Below are positions 48,776 through 59,329 of a DNA stretch of 64,000 nt, one piece after another. Numbering within the stretch: position 1 is the first letter of the stretch; each line of letters starts with the position of its first letter. Position numbers and translations under genes: made by a program. The DNA is taken from assembly GCA_026120185.1 (NCBI GenBank), contig JANUWF010001109.1, positions 5,852,366-5,916,365 of the forward strand, given 5' to 3'. Below the pieces are notes generated by a model, which worked only from the letters and a program-made list of their open reading frames with translations, had not been told where the DNA came from and ran no database searches. The stretch comes from Voacanga thouarsii. Its lineage: Eukaryota > Streptophyta > Magnoliopsida > Gentianales > Apocynaceae.

Positions 48776-51305
48776 TTATAAAGATATTTATAAAGATAGG
48801 TACTTTAAATTAATAATCTAATCGTTAGATTTGTATAAATTATAAGGAAAAGTGTTATGATCAAATTTAAAGATAATCGGATATACTTTTGCACGTAATC
48901 CTTCAAAATATCTACAAAAATACTGAAAACTAAAGGTATTTACAAATATAGGCACTGCAAATTAAAGATCCAACTGATAGATTTGTTGAAAATGTTAAGA
49001 AAAATGTTATAAACAAATTTAAAGGTAATCAGATATATTTTGACACGCAATCCAGTTAAATATCTACAGAAATCTAAAAAACTAAGGCATTTACAAAGAC
49101 AGATAGTTTAAATTAATGATCCAACCGTTAGATTAGTTTAAATTACAAAGAAAAGTGTTATGACCAAATTTGAAGATAATCGGATTTATTTTGACAAGCA
49201 ATCCAACAAATGTCTACAAAAAGACCGAAAACCCAAGACATTACAAAGATAGGAACTTTCAATTAATGATTTGACCGTTAGATTTGCTTAAATTGATATT
49301 AAAAGTGCTATGACAAAATTTAAAGATAATCCGGTATACGTTTACACGTAGTCCTACAAAATATCTACAAAAATACCGAAAATCTAAAGCATTTACAAAG
49401 ATAGGCACTTTCAATTAATGATCCGAATGTTAGATTTGTTTAAATTGCTAAGAAAAGTGTTATGACCAAATTTGAAGATAATCGGATATATTTTGGCATG
49501 CAATCCAACAAATATTAACAAAAATACCGAAATCCTAAGGCATTTACAAAGATAGGCACTTTCAATTAATGATGCGACCGTTAGATTTGTTTAAATAGCT
49601 AAGAAAAGTGTTATGATCAAATTTGAAGATAATCGGATATATTTTGGCATGTAATCCAACAAATGTCTACAAAAAGACCGAAAACCTAAGGCATTTACAA
49701 AGATAGGCACTTTCAATTAATGATCCGACCGTTGGATTTGTTTAAATTACTACAAAAAGTGTTATGACCAAGTTTGAAGTTAATCGGATATATTTTGGCA
49801 TGCAATCCAACAAATGTCTACAAAAAGACCGAAAACCTAAGGCATTTACAAAGATAGGAACTTTCAATTAATGATCCGACCGTTAGATTTGTTTAAATTG
49901 CTAATAAAAGTGTTATGACCAAGTTTGAAGATAATAGGATATATTTTGGCATGCAACCAACAAATATCTACAAAAATACCAAAAACCTAAAGCATTTACA
50001 AATATAGGCACTTTCAATTAATGATCCGACCGTTAGATTTGTTTAAATTACTAAGAAAAGTGTTCTGACCAAGTTTGAATATAATCGGATATATTTTGGC
50101 ATGCAATCCAACAAATATCTACAAAAATACCGAAAACCTAAGGCATTTACAAAGATAGGAACTTTCTATTAATGATCCGACTGTTAGATTTGTTTAAATT
50201 ACTAATAAAAGTGTTATGATGATATTTGAAGATAATCAGATATATTTTGGCCTGCAATCCAACTAATGTCTACAAAAAGACCGAAAACCTAAAGCATTTT
50301 ACAAAGATAGGGAGTTTCAATTAATGATCCGACCGTTAGATTTGTTTAAATTTCTATGAAAAGTGTTATGACCAAATTTGAAGATAATCGGATATATTTT
50401 GGCATGTAATCCATCAAATATCTACAAAAATACTAAAAACCTAAGGCATTTACAAAGATAGGAACTTTGTATTAATAATCCGATCGTTATATTTGTTTAA
50501 ATTACTAATAAAAGTGTTATGACCAAATTTTAAGATAATAGGATATATTTTGGCATGCAATCCAACAAATATCTACAAAAATACCGAAAACCTAAGGCAT
50601 TTACAATGATAGGCACTTTCAATTAATGATCCGACCGTTAGATTTGTTTAAATTGCTAGGAAAAGTGTTATGACCAAGTTTGAAGATAATAGGATATATT
50701 TTGGTATGCAATCCAACAAATATCTACAAAAAGACCGAAAACCTAAGGCATTTACAAAGATAGGCACTTTCAATTTATGATCTGACCGTTAGATTTGTTT
50801 AAATTACTAAGAAAAGTGTTATGACCAAGTTTGAATATAATCAGATATATTTTGGCATGCAATCCAACAAATATCTACAAAAATACCGAAACCTAAGGCA
50901 TTTACAAAGATAGGCACTTTCAATTATTAATCCGACCGTTAGATTTGTTTAAATTGCTAAGAAAAGTGTTATGACCATGTTTGAATATAATCGGATATAT
51001 TTTGGCATGCAATCCAACAAATATCTACAAAAAGATCGAAAACATAAGGCATTTACAAAGATAGGAACTTTCAATTAATGATACGACCCTTAGATTTATT
51101 TAAATTACTACAAAAAGTGTTATGACCAAGTTTTAATATAATCGGATATATTTTGGCATGCAGTCCAACAAATGTCTACAAAAAGACTGAAACCTAAGAC
51201 ATTTACAAAGATAGGGACTTTCAATTAATTATCTGACTGTTAGATTTGTTTAAATTACTACAAAAAGTGTTATGACCATGTTTGAAGTTAATCGGATATA
51301 TTTTA
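48776..51305. repeat. Satellite array, about 17 units of about 150 bp
   Basis: Each unit has in order CCGTTAGATTTG, TTAAATT-CTAA, AAAAGTGTTATGACC, AATCGGATATATTTTGG, AATCCAACAAAT, CTACAAAAA, AAGGCATTTACAAAGATAGG and CTTTCAATTAATGAT. The first three or four units at the left are more diverged than those from about 49425 onward. No coding potential is evident. Confidence 0.93.
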
Positions 51306-51474
51306 TTAGTTATATTGGTTTGTGTTAATTTTTGTTCCATACCTTTAAAATAACAACAACGAAATATTTTGTAACTATCTTGATTTATTTATTTTCTAAT
51401 GTGTGTGTGTATATCTTTGTGAGTGTGTATATGTACTTCAATATGTATGGTGGGTGGGTGTGTGTCTATATATA

Positions 51475-51512
<38 letters not shown>

Positions 51513-52009
51513 TTATATTGGTTTGTATTAATTTTTGTTCCATACCTTTTAAATAACAATGACGAAATATTTTGTAAGTATCTTGATTTATTTATTTTCT
51601 AATGCGTTCTTTCTTGAAATGAAAATGAAAATAAGATGTATTATTTTTTAGTATCGAAATATACGTTTGTAATAAAATTATAAATTTTAAAGAAACGATA
51701 TAATTTTATTTTATTTCGATTTTATATGTGCGTATATTTATGATTATGATTTTATATATGCGTGTGGGTTATATTGTGTATGAATTTATGTATATATTTA
51801 TGATTATGATTGTATATGTGTGTGTGGGTTATATTGTGTATGAATTTATGCATATATATATATATATATATATGTATAAATCATTTAATAAAAAAGATAG
51901 TATAATTGATATTATATAAAATTTTAAAATTATATAAATATACAATATATTTTTTATATTGAATAATATAGTTTTATATTAAATATAAATATACAAATTT
52001 TTTTGTGTG
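51306..52009. repeat. AT-rich microsatellites with two short duplications
   Basis: 51306-51400 and 51510-51602 are near-identical 95-bp copies flanking a GT-rich stretch and a (TA)n run at 51466-51509. 51715-51790 and 51790-51860 form a second tandem pair (GTGTGGGTTATATTGTGTATG), followed by another (TA)n at 51855-51872. No gene. Confidence 0.85.
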
Positions 52010-52130
52010 TTCCGTAGCCAATTTGTGACTATTTGTCACGGATTTGCCACGAAATAACAAAAATTGCTACTAATCCATGACAAATCCATGGCAGATTATC
52101 ACATATTTGCCACGACATTTTTTCATTTTT
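52010..52130. repeat. Second kind of subterminal-like repeat cluster
   Basis: Words of the type TTTGCCACGA, TTTGTGACTA, TCACGGATTTG and CCATGACAAATCC alternate in direct and inverted orientation. They resemble subterminal repeats of a different CACTA family from the TTAGTGACAA words at the ends of this element. Confidence 0.5.
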
Positions 52131-52205
52131 TTGTTCCATTTTTTCTGAGATAATCTGCTAAAAAAAAAAAAAAAACATTTTTTTCAAACACTTCGAAAAT
52201 TTCTT

Positions 52206-52660
52206 CTTCTTCTTCTTAGACTACCCAATTTCTTCTTCTTCCTACTCTTCCTCCTACCCCCTTCCGCCCTTCTGACCCCCTCCGAGTACCCCAGCCCCCA
52301 CGCCCTTCACCACCTCCACTTCTCCCCCGCAACCCCCCGCTCTTCCTGCCCCCCGGCAGCCCCCCGCTCCTTGCCCACTCTCCCCCTCCCCCGCAGCCCC
52401 TTCTCCCCCCCAGCAACCCCCCGCTCCCCCTGCAGCGTCCCTTGCCCACTCTCCCCGCGAGCCCCCCGCCTGTCTCCGCCTCCTCCTCCAGATCTCGTCA
52501 CCCGGTGCACCCAACCCGCGGCCCCCCACCCCGTAGTGCCTAGCTCATCCCGAGATCTCCTAGCCTGTGACCCCGAGCTTCCCGCAGCGACCTCGAGCTT
52601 CCCGCGATTCCCGCCTCCCGCCTCTGCCTCCCACCTCCGTTCTCCTTCTCTCTGACATTA
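52206..52660 (+). promoter_or_regulatory. GC-rich island inside the CACTA element
   Basis: A sharply bounded block in which most positions are C on the plus strand (CCCCC runs, CCTCC and GCAGCCCC words), in sharp contrast to the AT-rich surroundings. Open frames across it are proline/serine- or glycine/arginine-rich low-complexity and are not convincing proteins. In maize Spm the untranslated first exon is a GC-rich downstream control region. By position, upstream of the Transposase_24-like exons, this could be the equivalent. That role is inference. Confidence 0.5.
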
Positions 52661-54144
52661 TTTTTTGCTTCTGCCTGTTCTAAGAACAGCTGTCTTGCTT
52701 TAGGTGCGCAACAAGAGAAGTGATTCTAGTATAGTTTGGAAAATGTTGAACCAGCCAAGTTGCCCAGTAATTTGGTTATGCCTTTGGACAAAGAGGTGAG
52801 CTTTTGTATTTTGAGATGAAATTTGGTTGCTAGGTTGAGCCATCACTGGAGTTTTTCTTGTATATGCTACTTTCGGAATATATGAAACTTATAATTTACA
52901 ATTTCTCTTTCCTTTTTTTTTTAAATGAACTTGTAATTTTCATTCATATGTTCTTATTTTCTGGCCTTCTACTTTGAGCCATTGTATTGTCTGCTGATCA
53001 GCTGATGTGAAAAAGATGGTCTGCAGCATTCATCTTTCTCTTTTGAATTACTGTTGACTTAAATGTCTTAATTGTCTTTGTGATTCGTTGCTATTGTGTG
53101 TAACTACCAAGCTCAGAAGAATTTTTTATGTTGACACATTTGTGTTACATTTGTGTCATTATTTATGTCCATTATCTCTGAGTTAGAATACGTTACATTT
53201 GTGTCCAAAATAATGAATGCTTAAAATAATGACATTATGTCATTCTTTCTGTAAGTTACATTTGTGTTGCAAAGTTGCATGTAATGAAAATAATTTTTTT
53301 TAATACTAATTTGAATTTGGCTTCTCTATGTCCAGATTCGCAATTCAATTGGTCTTTCCCAGTATTTCTGCTTTCATTTTTATCCCCTAGAAATGCTTTC
53401 ATTTGTTGAATATACACCTTCATATTAGGCTTTACTCTGTTTTTTTAGCTAATTTGAGTTTTGTAGTTATGACTATTGGATTCTTTCATTTTGAAATTTT
53501 GAGCTTAAAGTTGCTTTTTCCTGTTTCCTGCTTTAATGGGGAAAAAAAGTCTTAAATGACTTCTGCTTAGTAGTACAGGTTGAATTTAAAGTATATATGG
53601 TTAATTATATTATTTTTGAGAATTCTAGATGCTAAGTGAAGCATGGGTCAATGTTTCTCCAATTTTTCTCAGTATTTTTCTCCACTTTGCAGCACATGCT
53701 AAGTGAAGCATGTATGATTACCCTTACATTAGTTCTCAGTATTTTTCTTTTTTTTCTCTTTTTTTAACTTATAAGAATGGATCCCTGTGAGTGATGGATT
53801 ATCATTCCTCGTGAGTGATGGGTGATCATTCCCCATGGGTAATGGGTGATTACCCTTTTATTGTTGTGACAGTTAATGTTTTTTTTTTTTTTTTTTCCAA
53901 ATGTTGTTGATTTTGTGGTGGCTTTGTGCCTAGAAACGTCCAGTATACAGGAGAAACTTTGTCGATTTTTTTTTTTTTTTTTTGCCATCTTGATACTCCA
54001 AATAAGTTGATTACCCTTAAGCTTAAAAGCTATGCCCGCTCCTACATTTCTTGCATTCCCTTTTTGATGTGAGAATTTTCTTGGAGACTTGGCATGGTAT
54101 ATTTGGAGTTTGATAGTAGATTCCAAGGAAGAAGGAGGTTGTAG
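52661..54144 (+). other. CACTA interior, no recognised exon
   Basis: T-rich sequence with polyT runs near 53880 and 53965 and a small TGGGTGAT-type tandem at 53795-53850. It could be intron sequence of the downstream gene. 52690-52800 carries intron/exon-like signals (CTTTAG then GTGCGC; GAG then GTGAGC) but no recognisable protein. Confidence 0.4.
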
Positions 54145-54777
54145 AAGTTAGCCGTACCACATACAATTGGGACAAGGTCTATTGCACGCTTGCACGATGA
54201 AAAGGTAAAAACTAACTTTATTAAGCATTTATATACCATAAATCACTGTCCAAAGAAGAGGAAAATAATTATTTGTCTTCTGATTTTTTAGCAAAGGAAG
54301 GAGGGAAAGGATCTTGATGATATTGAGATCTATGAGCTCACTCAGTTCTCCAAGAAAAAGAAAGCCTTTATGAATAAGAAAGCAAGAGATATGAAGAATG
54401 TCTAATAATATCACTGTTTAGGATCTATAACTTTATTTGACAATTCAGTAATCTTATTGTTTAGGAGAAAAGAAAAAGAGTACCCCACAACTTGAATAAG
54501 CTTGGCTGAAATTTGCGAGGAAACTTTTGGCCACTTACCAGGGTACATACATAGTAGAGGAGCAAGTAAGAAGCTGCTAAGATCATTCTATGAGGACCAA
54601 CATATTTCAGAGATAGAAGAGAATAAGCACAAGAGAGAAGAAGTAGAGCAACAAGTTGCTGAAATGAAGGAAGAGATCAAACTTTTGCAAGAAGAGCAAC
54701 AAAAGATAAATGATCTTCTGAAAACTATATTAGCACAGATGGGAAGAACTGAAGAGTATTTTGGCATCATTTTAATG
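54145..54777 (+). pseudogene. Transposase_24-like (Ptta/En/Spm) gene remnant
   Basis: Three likely exons. 54145-54204, after TTGTAG and before GTAAAA, encodes VPHTIGTRSIARLHDEK, matching the HTxGSRSFAR block of Transposase_24 (PF03004). 54292-54399, between TTTTAG and GTCTAA, encodes DDIEIYELTQFSKKKK and FMNKKARDMKN, matching the ELF-THT-K-G-FVNEKA block. A third from about 54465 holds ETFGHLPGYIHSRG (the usual GYxxGLG region), then a charged coiled coil (about 54600-54740) rich in Glu, Lys and Gln. A stop and phase error before the third part indicate decay. Related TNPA-type proteins bind subterminal repeats. Confidence 0.78.
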
Positions 54778-56585
54778 TAAGTTGAAGGTTTCCCATTACA
54801 CTTTTTTAAAAATCGAAGTACATTTTGCAAATTTATTGAATTACTAGTTAATATTTCTTACTTTGTATTTTCTTTTGCTATTTTTAGATAATTGGAACAA
54901 AGATGGAGCATATTACTATTTTGTCATGAAGTGTACAAGAGTATGTTTTTATTCCTTAATATAATTTCTTGGAACTTTATGCATTGGACATTTTACAATT
55001 AATTTACAGTTGTTGGTGTGTTTTACCATGTGAAATTCCATTTTCATAACTTTGTTTTGTGAGTTTCTTGAATGAATCATGTTTATCCTGTACAAAGAAG
55101 TTTTGTTCTCCTTACAAATACATTTTAGAAGTGATTTACACTTGTTTTGAATGAGTTTTGATATGAAAAAAATGAAGTTATAACCCATTATTCTTCAGTT
55201 GATAGAAAATTGAGTAGTTCGTTCATTTATACTTTGTAAATTTATATGATTTGTATTTGTTGATAAATAGTGGTTGGAAATACTAGTAAAAAATATGTTG
55301 AAGGCATCTTGTGATAAATAGTGGTTGGAAATACTAGTAAAAAATATGTTAAATAGTGGGTTTTGATGAGCTCTTGTTGAGTGAACTAAAGAATTGAGTG
55401 AAATTCTAATGAATTGTGATTGCTCGACACGCTATCAAGTGACAAACTGATAATTGATATTCATAAATTTTCAACTATAATATATGTTGTCTTGATCAAA
55501 TTCAATACAAATACATAGACCGAATTGAGTAGATATGATTGGACCTAATGCTTGTTGAAATAAAGTTTGCATTTTAGGAGATAATTGTTTCAAAAATTGT
55601 TTGACACAGTTTGATGCGTGCTTGACAGTTTTAAAATAATGAACACAAAGGCTTAAAATCTCTGAGTTCTAAACAACAAATAATTATAGGATAGTTTTTT
55701 TTTTTTTTTTTTTTATGTGTGTGAAGTGCTTGATCAGTTTCTTGTGGGAAATTGTGTGTGAAAACTGGATTGTAGCTTTGCAAAGCTTGTGGCAATGTTG
55801 TGAAATTGGAAGCTTCTTCTTTCAAAATTTGATCAAAGAATTGGATAATTTATTGATGAAGTATTTGAGAGATTCTCCAAGAAAAAAATGCTAAGAGCAG
55901 TTTATAGGTAAATAAGTCAATCATTTTCGTAGTATATATGGTACTAAGGAATTGAAAATAACAAGAAGCATTGAAACTAGCCTATTGGAATATTAAATGG
56001 AATAATTATCTAATGTACATGAGCAAATGGAACTAATTTAATCCAAACATTAAAAGTTGATATAAAAATAAGTACCTATCACTTGATTGAGGAATTGAAC
56101 AAAGTAGCATGAGGCTATAATGCAATCGAAGACAAGAAGGAAACATGAAACATGGCAATGGCAAGTTAATGTACTTATAGTTAGTATTGTTTTTCCTCTG
56201 CTTCTATTTTGTTGCCATTGATGCTTGTTCTTTCACACTAATCATGTTCAAATATTTCTTTTGAATTGTTAATAATGCAGAGTTTTTGATAAGCTCCTCA
56301 ACAAGGTTGAAAATTCAAGCTAGCATTTTGAACAATTGGGGAGTTATATTTTGGAAGTAATCATTGTTAGTATACTAAATGAATAGCTCCATTTGTAAAT
56401 AGTTTTTGGATTGATCACATTATGGATGTATTCATAAATAGTTGTATTAACCTATGTATTATAAAGGATTATGTTAGTTTGGATATTTGGTAAATTGTGA
56501 GTTCTAATTTATTTCAGGCTTTTTTACTAGCTTATTGTATGCCTACCAAGATGATTATATATAACACAACATGGGCAAGGAAATG
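54778..56585 (+). other. CACTA interior, right non-coding part
   Basis: No protein is recognised. A 45-bp direct duplication (GATAAATAGTGGTTGGAAAT...) lies at about 55262-55310 and 55313-55355. The transposase expected in an autonomous element is absent here. Confidence 0.5.
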
Positions 56586-57531
56586 AAGTTGTCACTAAAA
56601 ATGATTTTATTAATGATGATAGTTGTCATTATGTATATAGCAATGTGACAGCAAACTAAAGTTGTCATTAATTAGTTTTAGTCATGATAATAAAAGTTGT
56701 CACTATTTATAATACAATTGTGACAACAAAGTAAAGTTGTCACTATATTAAAATAAATTATGACAACAAAAGTTGTCACTATTTAGAGTTTAATAGTGAT
56801 GACAAATAAAAGTTGTCACTAAATGAACTTGGACAACAAAAGTCGTCACTATTTTTGAATAGTAGTGACAACAAATAAAGTTGTCACTAGAATTTGGAGA
56901 AAATTGTCACTTACTATGCCATGTTAGTGACAAGCCAAGAGAAATAGTGACAATAGCCATAGCAAAATAGTGATAACTTTTGTTGTCACTATTGTCTAGA
57001 GGCATTAGTGACAACAATTTCTTATCAATGAAAACTCGCCTTTAGTGACAAGATTCAGTTGTTGTCACCCACCCTCTTTAGCCATAGTGATTTAGTGACA
57101 ACATTGTGACAAATTATTGTTTTCACTAAATGGGATTAGTGACAACTTTTCGTTGTCACTAATGAAGTTTTTTCCTCTAGAGGCGTATATTGTCACTAAT
57201 GAATGGCCAATTAGTGACAAGGCGTTTGCTGTCACTAATGAGTGAGCAATTAGTGACAATATATTGGTAAAAGCGATGATCTTTGAAACAAATTAGTGAC
57301 GCAGAAATGTTGTCACTAATAGCTGATTACATTGTGACAGCCAGAATATTGTCACTAAAAATCAACATTTAGTGGCAAGAATAAGTTGTTATCACTCTAT
57401 ACCTTTAGCGACATAGATTTAGTGACATTAAAGTGACAACATTTTTTTTGTCACTAAATGTCTTTAGTGACAACATTTCTGCATTTTGTGACAATATTAC
57501 GTTGTCACAAAAGGTCACTCTTCATGTAGTG
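56586..57531. repeat. CACTA right subterminal repeat array
   Basis: Numerous GTTGTCACTA and TAGTGACAAC words in both orientations up to the terminal CATGTAGTG. More extensive than the left array (about 0.95 kb against 0.6 kb). Confidence 0.9.
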
Positions 57532-57534
57532 TCT

Positions 57535-57774
57535 GTATGTTCCTCCGGGCTCTTGGAATAAATTAATATATCATCGACAAAGATCACGACAAATTTGTCC
57601 AGATAAGGTCAGAATATCTAGTGCATTAGGTCCGTAAAGGTTATGAGAACATTAGTCAATCCAAAGGGCATCACAAAAAACTCATAGTGCCCATATCGGG
57701 TGTTAAATGCAGTCTTAGGAATGTTCTCCTCCCGGATTCTAACTTGGTAATAATCTTACCTTAAGTTAACCTAC
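57535..57774 (-). pseudogene. Chromovirus RT fragment, second copy
   Basis: Repeats 32718-32957 of the first copy: minus-strand words IFVDD, DKFVV, MPFGLT and TRYGHYEF. It follows the CACTA target duplication and ends near CCTACAAG, where a small CACTA-like element begins. Confidence 0.88.
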
Positions 57775-58319
57775 AAGAAAAAAAGGGCTTTCCTGATGCG
57801 AAAAAGCGTCAAGACAGTAGGTCTTTAGTGACGCTTTTGACGTCATGACGCTTTGGAACAACGTCATCCAAAATCGATTCACAATAGGTATTATGTTGTG
57901 ATGCTTTACATGCATTAGTAAAAGTGTCATGTTCTGACACTATTTTGGCGTCACAATAACTCTTTTATTATGACACTTTAAAAGCATCAAGGAAAATATC
58001 ATGTAATGACACAATTTAGCGTCACAATAGATTCTATAATGCTTTAAAAGCGTCAGGAAAAGTGTCATGTTATAACACTATTACGTCACAATAATTGTTG
58101 TGACACTTAAAAGCGTAAGGAAAAATTTCATATTATGACACCGTTTACCGTCACAATAGGAGTTATAATACAACAATAAAATATGTCATTATAGAAATTG
58201 TACTTGACACTTCATAGGGTCACTATAAGTCCTAAAGAATGCATTTTAAATGTGTCAGCGTAGATTCCTTTAATTAACATCTTTTTGTGTGTCATGATAG
58301 GCTTTTTTTCTCCTTGTCC

Positions 58320-58320
<1 letters not shown>
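57775..58320. mobile_element. Small CACTA-like non-autonomous element
   Basis: The left end CTACAAGAAAAAAAGGGC is mirrored imperfectly by GGCTTTTTTTCTCCTTG near 58302-58318. Between them the words GCGTCA/TGACGC and GTGTCATG recur in both orientations every 30-60 bases. The outer CA of CACTA and a clean 3-bp duplication are not visible, so the borders are approximate. Confidence 0.6.

Positions 58321-58324
<4 letters not shown>

Positions 58325-58351
<27 letters not shown>
58325..58351. repeat. (AT)n microsatellite
   Basis: About 13 uninterrupted AT units just outside the small CACTA-like element. Shorter runs also occur at 25978-25998 and 63299-63320. Confidence 0.95.
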
Positions 58352-58510
58352 ACTACTTTATTCAAAATAATCAAAAGTAGACAATATTGAAGAGAAAATC
58401 ATATTCAAAATATAAATTTATAACATCCAAATTTAACACTCACAATCGTTGTTCAAAAATGAGGAATACAATATTTAATTAAATAAATAAGCAGTTTCTT
58501 AAACTAAGCA

Positions 58511-58614
58511 TCATTTATCTTGTAGTTCCTCAAGGCAAGCATCATTGATCTTGTTCCAATCCCAAGTTGTTGTGATACTAAAACACCTATTTAATCTTCG
58601 TTGTGGATCTGCAC
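58511..58614 (-). other. Possible terminal exon of an unknown gene
   Basis: On the minus strand, after ATTATAG at 58615-58621, a frame of about 34 codons stays open to TGA at 58511-58513, including TTTWDWNKINDACLEELQDK. The splice-like acceptor and the ordinary amino-acid mix suggest a real last exon, but no family was recognised. It may belong to an element or to the relic upstream. Confidence 0.3.
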
Positions 58615-58621
58615 CTATAAT

Positions 58622-59329
58622 ATTATATAGAATTAATTTAGTAACAACACTGTAAAACATGATAAAAATAAAAAATTTATTAAACTAATTAATAAGGCGA
58701 ATAATATTAGAGATTACTAATAATAGAAATAATAACAATTAAGCACTAAAAACTCTCAAATTGAAGACTACTTTTGTGTAATACTCTGCTTGCAAATTGA
58801 AGACTACTTTAGGTCTCATTAGCATGAATCTGTATTCAACTTATCACAAATTAAGGGAGCATAAAAAAATTCACATAGAAAACAAGAATGTGCTCTGGAA
58901 GCCAAAAAGAGAAGAAACTAGACATGAAGGCAAAAATATTAGCTACTCAAATGCAAATGCATTCCACATATTATATACATTATGGCCTCAAGACAATTAA
59001 CAAATTTCAGCAGCAGATAGTGCATGGTTTATAACTTGAAATGCCATGATAAAGGTTAAAATATTCAAGTTCAAACTACAAAAGAAATCAAGAATGCCAC
59101 ATACCTATACTTACTGCAAAGTAAGATTTTCTAATGGCTCAAAGTCGAAGCAAAAAGCCCAGTTCTATTTAAATTTACTTTAAAGCAATGGCAACACATA
59201 ATTGTGTTTAAAGAAGCAAGGTGAAGGATTCCATTATCAATCTTTTAGAAAATATTAAAGCAATGCCAGCATGGCTAAAAAGTTTCTGGTGTACATTAGA
59301 TAATAAAACCTAAGTAGAAAATAGTGGGT
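58622..59329. other. Stretch between possible exon and kinesin relic
   Basis: Nothing definite. It may be intron or decayed sequence. GCAAATTGAAGACTACTTT occurs twice in near tandem around 58758-58812. Confidence 0.35.

Larger units (their letters stand above)
48155..57531 (+). mobile_element. CACTA (En/Spm) transposon, 9.4 kb
   Basis: Begins CACTATAGGAGAAATG and ends CTTCATGTAGTG, with a 3-bp duplication TCT at 48152-48154 and 57532-57534. The uninterrupted target sequence survives at about 32700-32725. Over the outer 30 bases the inverted ends agree at about two thirds of positions. Dense subterminal TTAGTGACAA/TTGTCACTAA words occur at both ends. The interior holds a satellite array, AT-rich repeats, a GC-rich island and a Transposase_24-like gene remnant. 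A TNP2/TNPD transposase was not recognised, so it is probably non-autonomous. Confidence 0.93.

Noticed and set aside
48776..51305. Centromeric satellite locus
   Set aside because: The array is only about 2.5 kb and lies within transposon ends. Nothing here shows a centromere.
52216..52655. Several long overlapping frames in the GC island (glycine/arginine- or proline/serine-rich)
   Set aside because: They overlap on both strands and are low-complexity translations of C-rich sequence. No domain or homologous context supports a protein.
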